The position numbers and the translations under genes are program-made. This document shows, piece by piece, positions 32,366 through 40,292 of a DNA stretch of 64,000 bases; positions within the stretch are counted from its first letter, which is position 1, and every line of letters starts with the position of its first letter. Where the stretch lies: contig NZ_JBNILH010000011.1 of assembly GCF_050107595.1 (NCBI RefSeq), positions 62,001 to 126,000 on the forward strand. The letters run 5' to 3'. Source of the DNA: Bacillus_AB infantis_C (GTDB lineage: Bacteria > Bacillota > Bacilli > Bacillales > Cytobacillaceae). A model generated the notes under the pieces. It was not told the DNA's origin and did not search any database. It worked only from the letters and a program-made list of their open reading frames with translations.

Positions 32366-34411
32366 TTACACCAATGCCTCTTCTTTTCTGTTCTGTATCC
32401 AGTCCAGCAGCTCTTCTACTTTCAGCGGGCGGGAAAAATAATAGCCCTGTATATGCGGCGATTCGCTTAAAGAAGCAATAAAGTCGATCTGGTCCTGATA
32501 TTCTGCCCCCTCAATGACGACCTTTAAGTTCAGCGAGCAGGACAGCGAAATAATGGCCCGCAGGATTGCCGAATCCTTTTCCGACACTGGAACCCCGTCG
32601 ACGAAGGATTTATCGATTTTGATGGTCGAAATCGGTATTTTTTTTAAATACGATAGAGAGGATACGCCTGTTCCAAAATCGTCCAAGGCAACAGAAAGCC
32701 CCATTTCCCTGAATTGTGCCACGGCCTGAATGGCATTCTCGATATCATGGATGACGCTGGTCTCTGTGATTTCCAGTTCAAGCAGATCGCTGCTGATCTC
32801 ATATTTCAAAAGACTGTCTATTAATACGTTCAGCAGTTTAGCTGAAGTCAGATAAGGGCCCGGGATATTTATCGAGATCTGGTGAAGAGCTCTACCTTCT
32901 TGTTGCCAGTTTGACAGCTGCAGGCACACTTTTTCAATTACCCAGTCTGTGACTTCGAAAAGCTTCCCGCTTTCCTCCAGGATGGGAATGAAAACACCTG
33001 GCGAGATCATGCCATATCTGGGGTGGCTCCAGCGCAATAATGCCTCCATGCCCGAAACCTCCCACGTGCTTGTGGAGATTTTCGGCTGGTAGACAAGAAA
33101 AAGCTCACCACTTCCCATAGCAGTTGTGATATCCTTAGCCAGCTCCTTTTCAAAGCTGTAGGTATGGACAGTGGGATTATATTCAATTACCTCATGCTTG
33201 TAGTTGGTCGTCGAGTGCTGGAGTACGGCCATTGTGCTTGAAAACAGTTCTTTATGCGGCTGGTTATCACTGGATGAACTAACGGCACACACCATATCGA
33301 TCACGAGACGCTGTTTTCCGATGATCAGCGGCTGAGTGAAGACAGCCATGATCCTCTTTAAGGCTGCCTTTATTTTTTCATAGTCATGCTCCCCGGACGC
33401 GAGAAGTGCAAAACGATTTCCTTCAATGCGATATGCCTTGATTTCCAGCGGCAGCAGCCCTTTAATTCCGCTATGAACAGACTGTATGATTTCATCCCCG
33501 AAAGAATATCCAAAGCCGCTGTTCCATTTCTCCAGGTCATGGATATGGATGATGGCCAGGCTTCCTTTGCCCCCGTTTTTCAAGTCCTGTTCAAACTTCC
33601 GCTGGTTCGGCAGCTGTGTCAGCGGATCAAAATAGCTCAGGCGGTATTCTACGAACCGGTCCAGCAGGCTCGTCAGGCCGGAAATGGCAAGGAGAAGCAA
33701 AATTCCTACCGTGATAACGCCGATCAACAGCCTCATATCCATACTATGCATCTTATGCAAAGCATGGCCCAATGGCGCTTCTGTATAAAACACAACAGCG
33801 GCCATCCCTGTGTAGTGCATGCTTGTAATCGCAAGGCCCATGATAAGTGCAGTGGCTGTTTTCACCAGGAAGCTGCCCATATATTTTTGCAGCACAGAAA
33901 ATATATACAGGGCGATATAGGAAACCACGACAGCAATGGCTATGGAGGCGGCAAACAGCCACGGCTTATAGCTGTATTCCGCTTCCATCTTCATAGCAGC
34001 CATCCCGAAATAATGCATGGCGGAAATGCCAATCCCCATGATGGCTCCGGAAATAACAGATGGCCAATGAGTGCTGTTCTTCCGGTTGCTGATGTAAAAG
34101 GCCAGATAAGAGGCCAAAAAGGCAGGAAACATAGAAACGATTGTCAGCGTCAAATCATACTTCATCGGCATCGGCAGCATGAATGCACTCATGCCGATAA
34201 AATGCATGGACCAGATTCCGAGCCCCATTGCAATGGAAGACAGCAGCAGCCAGAACCTTTGCTTGAAAAAGCTCGGCTGCTGCATCCGCTGATTCATTGA
34301 TAATGCGGTGTAGGATGCACAGCAGGCAATAATAATAGAAAGAAGAACAATCGGGACAGAATAATGGCCTTGCAGAATATATATATTCTCTGAATCTGGG
34401 ACAGTAAACAT
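32366..34411 (-). CDS. MHYT-GGDEF-EAL cyclic-di-GMP protein (YkoW-like)
   Basis: The 681-residue protein begins with an MHYT sensor of seven membrane helices, showing its three motifs SMHFIGM (68), AMHYFGM (131) and SMHYTGM (197). A GGDEF domain follows with the signature changed to SFGDE (303-307), so cyclase activity is doubtful. A complete EAL domain ends the protein: GMEALLRW, INIP, LEITE, DDFGTG, IKIDKSFV and EGAE, so the metal and base residues appear intact. It is therefore probably a c-di-GMP phosphodiesterase, perhaps tuned by the degenerate GGDEF. The MHYT sensor may bind O2, CO or NO through metal. Domain order equals B. subtilis YkoW (DgcW). Confidence 0.88.
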   Translation of the reverse strand: MFTVPDSENIYILQGHYSVPIVLLSIIIACCASYTALSMNQRMQQPSFFKQRFWLLLSSIAMGLGIWSMHFIGMSAFMLPMPMKYDLTLTIVSMFPAFLASYLAFYISNRKNSTHWPSVISGAIMGIGISAMHYFGMAAMKMEAEYSYKPWLFAASIAIAVVVSYIALYIFSVLQKYMGSFLVKTATALIMGLAITSMHYTGMAAVVFYTEAPLGHALHKMHSMDMRLLIGVITVGILLLLAISGLTSLLDRFVEYRLSYFDPLTQLPNQRKFEQDLKNGGKGSLAIIHIHDLEKWNSGFGYSFGDEIIQSVHSGIKGLLPLEIKAYRIEGNRFALLASGEHDYEKIKAALKRIMAVFTQPLIIGKQRLVIDMVCAVSSSSDNQPHKELFSSTMAVLQHSTTNYKHEVIEYNPTVHTYSFEKELAKDITTAMGSGELFLVYQPKISTSTWEVSGMEALLRWSHPRYGMISPGVFIPILEESGKLFEVTDWVIEKVCLQLSNWQQEGRALHQISINIPGPYLTSAKLLNVLIDSLLKYEISSDLLELEITETSVIHDIENAIQAVAQFREMGLSVALDDFGTGVSSLSYLKKIPISTIKIDKSFVDGVPVSEKDSAILRAIISLSCSLNLKVVIEGAEYQDQIDFIASLSESPHIQGYYFSRPLKVEELLDWIQNRKEEALV

Positions 34412-34593
34412 GGATGGTTGACCTCATTCTTTTTTATAGGCAGATTATACTAGTTATATCGGCCGGTTCTTCCGATTATCAACAAAAAAAATCACTTCCG
34501 GCATATTGATGCTCAACTTATTGTTTTTTTGCCGGCATAACCATAAAATATGATTATCCACAGTCTGTTTACTTATAGAACGGAGGAACCCCT

Positions 34594-35019
34594 TTGAAGC
34601 TTTCTTTTACCGATTACATCAGCATCTATATCCATCAGACCGACCTGACGCTGACCAGCTATGTGAAGAACAGGCTGGCGCCTTATAATCTTGCTCCCGA
34701 GCAGAATTTGATTATGATGCTGCTTTGGGAAAAGGATGGAATTACACAAAATGAAGTAGCGGAAAGGCTGCTGAAGGATAAAACCAATATTGCGCGCATG
34801 GTATCCAATCTTGAGAAAAAGGGATTTATTCAAAGGATCCAGCATAAAAGCGACCGCCGTTCCCTCCAGCTGTTCCTGACAGAAAAAGGGCGGGAGCTCG
34901 GGGAGCACATCATTCCCCTCACCGAGGAGTTCAACTCTCTCGTCTGCCAGGGAATCTCAGAGGAAGAGCAGAACGAAGTCAGAAGGATTCTCCGTAAAAT
35001 GCAGGCAAATGTCCAGTAG
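34594..35019 (+). CDS. MarR family transcriptional regulator
   Basis: The 141-residue protein has the MarR fold: LAPEQNLIMMLLWEKDGITQ, recognition helix LKDKTNIARMVSNLEKKGFI, and wing RIQHKSDRRSLQLFLTEKGR. It starts with TTG after GGAGGAAC. The gene is followed by an azoreductase gene 122 bases downstream, as in the MhqR/YodB type quinone-stress systems of Bacillus. It lacks the Cys found in thiol-switch regulators at the N-terminus, so it more likely senses a ligand. A 12-bp inverted repeat spans its stop codon. Confidence 0.85.
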   Translation: MKLSFTDYISIYIHQTDLTLTSYVKNRLAPYNLAPEQNLIMMLLWEKDGITQNEVAERLLKDKTNIARMVSNLEKKGFIQRIQHKSDRRSLQLFLTEKGRELGEHIIPLTEEFNSLVCQGISEEEQNEVRRILRKMQANVQ

Positions 35020-35036
35020 TCTGTACATTTGCCTGC
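35001..35036 (+). terminator. Inverted repeat spanning the MarR stop codon
   Basis: GCAGGCAAATGT (35001-35012) and ACATTTGCCTGC (35025-35036) are perfect 12-bp arms whose loop contains the stop codon (35017-35019). There is no T-run, so it may slow or stop transcription or act in mRNA stability. Confidence 0.55.
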
Positions 35037-35141
35037 ATAAATGTTGCTGCAACAACCACGGATGTGGTAAAGTGATGTTTGTCTTATATAGCATCATTCA
35101 CAGTTGATATAGCAACCAGAAAAATAAAGCGAGGTATTCTT

Positions 35142-35768
35142 ATGTCAAACGTATTATTCATTAAAGCCAATTCCCGCCCGGCCGATCAGGCTGTAAGCGT
35201 TCAGCTCTATAATGCTTTTGTTGAAAGCTATAAAGAAGCTCATCCCGGCGAACAATTCACTGAGCTGGACCTTTTCAGCGAAAACCTGCCATACTACAGC
35301 AATGATATGATGGGCGGCATGTTCAAGCTTGCTAAAGGCATGGAGCTTACTCCTGCTGAAACGGAAGCAGCAAACCTGGTAAACAAATATCTGGACCAGT
35401 TCCTGGCTGCAGATAAAGTTGTATTCGCATTCCCATTGTGGAACTTCACTGTTCCTGCAGTACTGCACACATATCTTGATTATCTCGGGCAGGCCGGAAA
35501 AACGTTCCGCTATACAGCAGAAGGCCCTGTCGGTCTGCTGGGAGACAAGAAGGTTGTCCTTCTTAATGCACGCGGAGGCATTTACTCTGAAGGCCCGGCA
35601 GCAAGTGCTGAAATGGCCGTCAACTATGTGAGCACCATTCTGAATTTCTGGGGCGTTAGCGACGTTGAATCTATCATCGTTGAAGGACATAACCAATTCC
35701 CTGACCGTGCACAGGAAATCGTCAATGAAGGTCTTGAAAAAGCAAAAGCGGCAGCCAAAGAATTTTAA
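35142..35768 (+). CDS. azoR: FMN-dependent NADH azoreductase
   Basis: The 208-residue protein is a flavodoxin-like quinone/azo reductase: VLFIKANSRPADQAVSVQLY at the phosphate loop, FAFPLWNFTVPAVLHTYLDY (the AzoR hallmark P-x-x-N-F-x-x-P), and LNARGGIYSEGPAASAEMAV. It reduces quinones and azo dyes with NADH via FMN, acting as a homodimer. Start chosen after GCGAGG; an earlier frame start adds 21 residues without support. Candidate palindromes GTTGCTGCAAC (35042) and GTTGATATAGCAAC upstream could be MarR sites. A terminator follows. Confidence 0.9.
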   Translation: MSNVLFIKANSRPADQAVSVQLYNAFVESYKEAHPGEQFTELDLFSENLPYYSNDMMGGMFKLAKGMELTPAETEAANLVNKYLDQFLAADKVVFAFPLWNFTVPAVLHTYLDYLGQAGKTFRYTAEGPVGLLGDKKVVLLNARGGIYSEGPAASAEMAVNYVSTILNFWGVSDVESIIVEGHNQFPDRAQEIVNEGLEKAKAAAKEF

Positions 35769-35783
35769 TCTGCCGGCACCATT

Positions 35784-35812
35784 AAGCCTGCTCCAGCCGG
35801 AGCGGGCTTTTC
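35784..35812 (+). terminator. Terminator of azoR
   Basis: AAGCCTGCTCC pairs with GGAGCGGGCTT (one G-T pair), followed by TTCTTG. Confidence 0.8.
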
Positions 35813-35876
35813 TTGTATTGCACGAAAAGTCCAACTCTTTTAAGATACTAATATACGAATGAGGAGAGGCGGTCAG

Positions 35877-37919
35877 ATGATGTCAGCTGCAGATACAAAG
35901 AATGGAATTTTCAAGAGCGTGTGCCCGCTGGACTGCCCGGATCAGTGCGGGCTGCTGCTTCATAAAGAGAATGGACGTATTGTTAAAATTACAGGAGATC
36001 CGGAGCATCCGGTCACAAAGGGCCATATTTGCCAGAAGGTGCGCCATAAGGCGGAAAGGATCTATGATGAGAAGCGCCTCAAGCATCCATTAAGAAGAAT
36101 CGGCAAAAAAGGCGAAGGCAGGTTTGAGAAAATAAGCTGGGATGAAGCCATTCGGGAAATCACCTCGCATTGGAAAGAACTTCTTCAAACTAATGGACCC
36201 GAGAGCATCCTTCCCTACAGCTTCTATGGAAATATGGGCAGACTGAATTCCGAGGGCATGGACCGGCGCTTCTTCAATCGGCTTGGCGCTTCAAAGCTGG
36301 ATTATACAATATGCCAGGCGGCAGGCACCGTCGGCTACCGCTACACGATGGGCGGGAGCTTCGGCATTGATCCTGAGGATACGATCCATTCAAAGCTGAT
36401 GATTTTCTGGGGCATCAATGCGGCAAGCACGAATATGCACCAGATCGCCCTGGCGCAAAAGGCGCGAAAGAACGGGGCAAAGCTGATCGTCATTGATGTC
36501 CACAAAAATCAGACAGGACGGGCTGCCGACTGGTTCATCCCTATCCTGCCGGGGACAGATGCGGCCCTTGCTCTTGGCATCATGCATATCCTGTTTGCGG
36601 AAAACCTGGAGGATGAAGAATTCCTCAGGAACTGGACGGTTGGACATGAAGAGCTGAAAGCGCATTGTGCTGCCTATGATCCTGCTTCTGTTTCCGTTAT
36701 CACCGGTGTCCCTGTGGATGATATTTATAAACTGGCAAGGATGTACGGGACCATCTCCCCTTCCTTCATCCGGATCGGCAATGGAATCCAGCACCATGAC
36801 AATGGCGGCATGTGCATCCGCACCATTTCCTGCCTCCCCGCGATCACAGGCCAATGGATAAAAAAAGGCGGCGGAGCCATTAAAGGCAATGGCGGGTATC
36901 TGGCACTCAATAATTTCAAGCTGCAGCGCCCGGATCTTCGGAAGGACAGCGGGGCCCGGACAATTAATATGAACCTTCTCGGCCAGGCGCTTCATGAAAA
37001 AGAGAACCCCCTTCTGTCATTGTTCATCTACGGGACTAATCCTGCAGTTGTCGCACCGGAAAGCAATCTGGTCAGGGACGGTCTTGAAAGAGAGGACCTT
37101 TTTACCGTGGTCCATGACTTATTTTTAACGGAAACGGCCAAATATGCCGATATCGTGCTCCCGGCCACTTCTTCCTTTGAAAATACGGACTTGTACACCT
37201 CATACTGGCATCATTATCTGCAGCTGCAGGAGCCTGTCATCAAACCTTATGGAGAGTCGAAATCAAATGTGGAGGTTTTTCGGCTTCTGGCGGCTGGCAT
37301 GGGCTTTGAGGAAGAGGCTTTTTCTGACACCGAGGAGGAAATGATCAGCCAGGCGCTTGACCATCCCGGAAATCCTGCACTGAATGGGATCACGTACGAA
37401 ACGCTGATGGAGAATAGCTTTGTGAAGGGGAAGGTACAGCCTCTTTTCCCTGGTAAACTGCCAACGCCGAGCGGGAAGATTGAGCTGTACTCCGAGCAGA
37501 TGGAAAGAGACGGCTTTCCGCCGCTGCCTGTCTTTACACCGCTTGAAAAGGACAGTGAGTACCCGTTCCTCTTCGTCCCGGCGCCGAATCATAATTTCCT
37601 GAACTCCACTTTTTCCAATAACCTTAAGCATCAGGAACTGGAAAAAGAGCCGCAGCTGTTCATGAGCAGTCAAGATGCACAGGAATTGGGGATTCTGAAT
37701 GGAGACCTGGTGAGGATCTGGAATGACCGGGGCGAATGCATCCTGAAGGCGAACGCCGGCGAACGCGTCCTGCCAGGGGTCCTCGTGTCCCAAGGTCTTT
37801 GGGCAGATTCCCCCGGCAAAAAGCATCTCGTCAACGCACTTGTCCCTGACCGCATCGCTGACATGGGCGGAGGCGCGACGTTCTTTTCAGGACGGGTTAA
37901 TTTGGAGAAATTTATATAA
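35877..37919 (+). CDS. Molybdopterin-dependent oxidoreductase
   Basis: The 680-residue protein begins with a [4Fe-4S] domain, CPLDCPDQCG with Cys16, 20, 24 and then Cys52 (GHICQK). The molybdopterin-guanine-dinucleotide core follows, and the Mo ligand is probably Cys146 in DYTICQAAGTVGYRY. Later blocks ADIVLPATSSFENTDLY and, in the C-terminal barrel, FLNSTFSNN and LGILNGDLVRIWNDRGE are typical of the DMSO reductase superfamily (YyaE/formate-dehydrogenase-like). No signal peptide, so it is cytosolic. It lacks a partner electron subunit nearby. GAGGAG lies upstream. The substrate is unknown. Confidence 0.88.
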   Translation: MMSAADTKNGIFKSVCPLDCPDQCGLLLHKENGRIVKITGDPEHPVTKGHICQKVRHKAERIYDEKRLKHPLRRIGKKGEGRFEKISWDEAIREITSHWKELLQTNGPESILPYSFYGNMGRLNSEGMDRRFFNRLGASKLDYTICQAAGTVGYRYTMGGSFGIDPEDTIHSKLMIFWGINAASTNMHQIALAQKARKNGAKLIVIDVHKNQTGRAADWFIPILPGTDAALALGIMHILFAENLEDEEFLRNWTVGHEELKAHCAAYDPASVSVITGVPVDDIYKLARMYGTISPSFIRIGNGIQHHDNGGMCIRTISCLPAITGQWIKKGGGAIKGNGGYLALNNFKLQRPDLRKDSGARTINMNLLGQALHEKENPLLSLFIYGTNPAVVAPESNLVRDGLEREDLFTVVHDLFLTETAKYADIVLPATSSFENTDLYTSYWHHYLQLQEPVIKPYGESKSNVEVFRLLAAGMGFEEEAFSDTEEEMISQALDHPGNPALNGITYETLMENSFVKGKVQPLFPGKLPTPSGKIELYSEQMERDGFPPLPVFTPLEKDSEYPFLFVPAPNHNFLNSTFSNNLKHQELEKEPQLFMSSQDAQELGILNGDLVRIWNDRGECILKANAGERVLPGVLVSQGLWADSPGKKHLVNALVPDRIADMGGGATFFSGRVNLEKFI

Positions 37920-37922
37920 AAA

Positions 37923-37968
37923 GGGTGCCTGGCACGGAAATTGCTCCCAGTGCCAGGCACCCTGCTTT
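37923..37968. repeat. Palindromic repeat, short form, acting as a bidirectional terminator
   Basis: GGGTGCCTGGCAC (37923-37935) and GTGCCAGGCACCC (37950-37962) form a 13-bp perfect stem, with TGCTTTTATTT after it. It lies between the convergent oxidoreductase and permease genes. It shares the core GTGCCTGGCAC with at least seven other places between 40 and 50 kb. Confidence 0.85.
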
Positions 37969-38582
37969 TATTTAAATATCCCGAATGGCCTGCCGATTGG
38001 CAGCACGATTTTTCCAAAATGCGTATTCAGCACAATGGCCGCTGATCCATAGAAGGACAAAAGCGCAATGCACATTTCAGCAACAGCTGCCAGCATATGT
38101 GTCGCTTCATGCATGATGCCAAATGTGCTCAGAGATAAACCGATGAACAGAAAATCGATGAACACGAAAATGAAAAACAGCACCTTATGAGTTTCCATAG
38201 CCCCTACCGTCATAAAGAGGCTGAAAATTAAATAGCCGATGAACGCGAACCCCAGCTGCTTCGGATCTCCATCCAAGGCAAGAGCTTCTCCGAAGAAGCC
38301 AAGCTGAATCAGCCAGGTCATGCCAACGCCGAACCAGAACAATCCAAAAGCCCCGAAGGCTGTCGTCCCAAAAATATTATTATGCTTCGAATCCTGGACC
38401 GAAGCGAAAAGCTGCGCCAGCCCGCCAAGGAAAAAAGCCCAGGGAAGGATATAAGATAATCCGTCTGTCAGGCCCAATTTCTGTGATGACGCCACGAACG
38501 TAACCATGGCAAGGCCGAACAAGCCCAAAGCGGATGGATCTGCTGCTGTAATTTTAACTTGTGTCTGATTCTGAGTCTCCAT
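37968..38582 (-). CDS. Acetate uptake transporter, GPR1/FUN34/YaaH (SatP) family
   Basis: The 204-residue protein has six membrane helices and the family start motif variant ADPSALGLFGLAMVTF (N-P-[AG]-P-L-G-L type). The second helix reads LPWAFFLGGLAQLFASVQDS and the third FGTTAFGAFGLFWFGVGMTW. Such proteins are channel-like carriers for acetate and succinate. No visible links to neighbours. GGAGGAAA precedes the ATG. Confidence 0.88.
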   Translation of the reverse strand: METQNQTQVKITAADPSALGLFGLAMVTFVASSQKLGLTDGLSYILPWAFFLGGLAQLFASVQDSKHNNIFGTTAFGAFGLFWFGVGMTWLIQLGFFGEALALDGDPKQLGFAFIGYLIFSLFMTVGAMETHKVLFFIFVFIDFLFIGLSLSTFGIMHEATHMLAAVAEMCIALLSFYGSAAIVLNTHFGKIVLPIGRPFGIFK

Positions 38583-38672
38583 ACTTTCCTCCTAATAAAA
38601 ACATACTTGTGTACTTTACAGGATAAAAGTAAGGGTGTCAACAGCCTATTAATGGGAAGGGCTATATTGCGG

Positions 38673-38786
38673 TCAGCTCCAGAAGCTGCTGATAAGATTC
38701 CACAGAAAGCTGCCTGCCTGAAGCTTCAGCAGTGTAATCCCAATTACAAGGCACGCCCCAAGGATTATGCCTGCTTTTCTCCTCAT
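38673..38786 (-). CDS. Small membrane protein (37 aa)
   Basis: The ORF encodes MRRKAGIILGACLVIGITLL followed by KLQAGSFLWNLISSFWS, a basic start and a single hydrophobic helix. Its ATG is 3 bases after the stop of the AraC-type gene, and GAGGAGTAGAGG around that stop provides the ribosome-binding site, so it is translationally coupled. I do not recognise it. Confidence 0.5.
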   Translation of the reverse strand: MRRKAGIILGACLVIGITLLKLQAGSFLWNLISSFWS

Positions 38787-38789
38787 CCT

Positions 38790-39674
38790 CTACTCCTCTT
38801 CAAAAGAGAGATTGACCGGCTCTTCGTGAAGATCTCTTGTAAAGTCAATATTGGTTGTAGGGACGGAGGTGCTGACTTCCTCAAATTTCAATTCATCCAC
38901 CCACACTTTCCCCCGGCCGGATAAAATAACGCCAAAGGCAATCACTGCACTATTTTCAGGCACATCCAGGACAATATCATAATAATTCCAGCCTGTACTT
39001 CCCTTGATCGGGCGATTGCCCATATTATCAAACTGCAGGACTTCATCGGAAGCATTATCTACTCTCATCCAAAAGCTGCAGAAGCCGTCCACATTATTCG
39101 ATTTCAGGAACCCGGAAAACTTCAGCCGCGTCCCTCGGTAGTTTTTTGCGTTGATTTCCTGCATCATGGTCGCAAATTCTCCTGGAGCTTCCACGGTTTG
39201 TGACTGCAGATAACCGGATGATTTTCCTTTGTGAAAAATTTCATGATCAATTCCCATCTGGTAGTTGAACGGGTGGCTTCCGCTTAATACCCATCCTTTT
39301 GGCTTCTGTTCTTTGTCCATGTTTTTTTCCTCCTTCTGCTCCGCCAGTTTCCCGATCAGCTTTCTGTATTTTCCCGGCGGGAGCTGATAGTATTTTTTGA
39401 ATGATCTTGTGAAGGCTTCCTGTGATTCGAATTGAAAGTATAAAGCAATATCGAGGATTTTCTCGTCTGTATAAAGCAGCATATGGGCACTATTGGCAAT
39501 CCTTCTGTAGCGGATATACTCGGAAACCGTCACCCCGACTTCCTTCTGGAAAATCCGGTGATAATGAAATTTCGAGAATCCGGCAGTATGAGCGATGTTC
39601 TCCAGCGACAGGTCCTCATGAAGGCTTGATTCAATATGCTCTATGCTTTTCTGGATGATGGAACTGTAGGCCAC
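38790..39674 (-). CDS. AraC family regulator with C-terminal jelly-roll-like domain
   Basis: The 294-residue protein has the AraC DNA-binding domain at its N-terminus: SLENIAHTAGFSKFHYHRIF and ILDIALYFQFESQEAFTRSF are the two helix-turn-helix units (about 25-105). Residues about 130-294 form a beta-sandwich-like domain (LKFSGFLKSNNVDGFCSFWM, VIAFGVILSGRGKVWVDELK) resembling carbohydrate-binding modules. This domain order is the reverse of classical AraC. GTG at 39674 was chosen because AAGGAGG lies 8 bases upstream; the GTG at 39683 is part of that site. Confidence 0.85.
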   Translation of the reverse strand: MAYSSIIQKSIEHIESSLHEDLSLENIAHTAGFSKFHYHRIFQKEVGVTVSEYIRYRRIANSAHMLLYTDEKILDIALYFQFESQEAFTRSFKKYYQLPPGKYRKLIGKLAEQKEEKNMDKEQKPKGWVLSGSHPFNYQMGIDHEIFHKGKSSGYLQSQTVEAPGEFATMMQEINAKNYRGTRLKFSGFLKSNNVDGFCSFWMRVDNASDEVLQFDNMGNRPIKGSTGWNYYDIVLDVPENSAVIAFGVILSGRGKVWVDELKFEEVSTSVPTTNIDFTRDLHEEPVNLSFEEE

Positions 39675-39759
39675 TCCTGGCACCTCCTTCCATATTTAAG
39701 ATATCAAAAGCAGATGGCGGCTTTTTTGACCTATATTGCTAAGTTAATGAAAGCTGCCC

Positions 39760-40185
39760 TTATTTTTTCTCTTCGATAAGCAGTTCCCTCAATTTCTCTG
39801 TATGTGCTGGTGAGGTAAGATAAACAGCATCATCCCCGATATACATGAAGGTGCTTCTCTCATTTTCCCCGCCGAGCCACAGGTGGATCCCATGCGCCGG
39901 AAACTCCCCCTCCGGCTGATATTCCACCATCACGTCATATTCTGGATCTGACATATCGGCCTTCCCTGGCTGTATAACCGCAGATGTGATAGCCTTCTCG
40001 AATCTGGTCAGACTTTCTTTGTCCTGAAAAGAATAAAGGATTTCTTCGTTAATCCCGCCGAATCCATTAGATTTTGAGACGTTCACTTCTGATATTTTCT
40101 CATCGAGCAAAACCATTTTTTCCGGTGCCTGGCACCCGGATGAAAGAATGGCGATAAATATTAGTATAATGATAGATTGTTTCAT
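39760..40185 (-). CDS. Small lipoprotein of unknown function
   Basis: The 141-residue protein has a signal peptide ending in the lipobox ILSSGCQAPE (Cys18), then a mixed alpha/beta domain including GGINEEILYSFQDKESLTRF and AHGIHLWLGGENERSTFMYI. I do not recognise the family. The codons for Gly-Cys-Gln-Ala-Pro around the lipid-attachment Cys are formed by GGTGCCAGGCACC (40124-40136), the core of the local palindromic repeat. AGGAGG precedes the ATG. Confidence 0.75.
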   Translation of the reverse strand: MKQSIIILIFIAILSSGCQAPEKMVLLDEKISEVNVSKSNGFGGINEEILYSFQDKESLTRFEKAITSAVIQPGKADMSDPEYDVMVEYQPEGEFPAHGIHLWLGGENERSTFMYIGDDAVYLTSPAHTEKLRELLIEEKK

Positions 40186-40225
40186 GGCTGTCCTCCTCTG
40201 TTTTTCTCATTTTATACCAAAAAAT

Positions 40226-40288
40226 GCGTGCCAGGCACCGCTCGTGGACATTTTTGGGGAAAGTGTCCATTTGCGGTGCCTGGCACGC
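40226..40288. repeat. Palindromic repeat, full-length copy
   Basis: GCGTGCCAGGCACCGC (40226-40241) and GCGGTGCCTGGCACGC (40273-40288) are perfect 16-bp arms. Inside, TGGACA and TGTCCA pair as a second stem. It lies between the lipoprotein and oxidoreductase genes, right after the stop of the latter. Confidence 0.9.
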
Positions 40289-40292
40289 AGGG

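Noticed and set aside
33386..34300. Long open frame (304 codons) opposite the MHYT-GGDEF-EAL gene
   Set aside because: It is a reverse-complement shadow, rich in His and Cys from the complementary strand, with no initiation signals.
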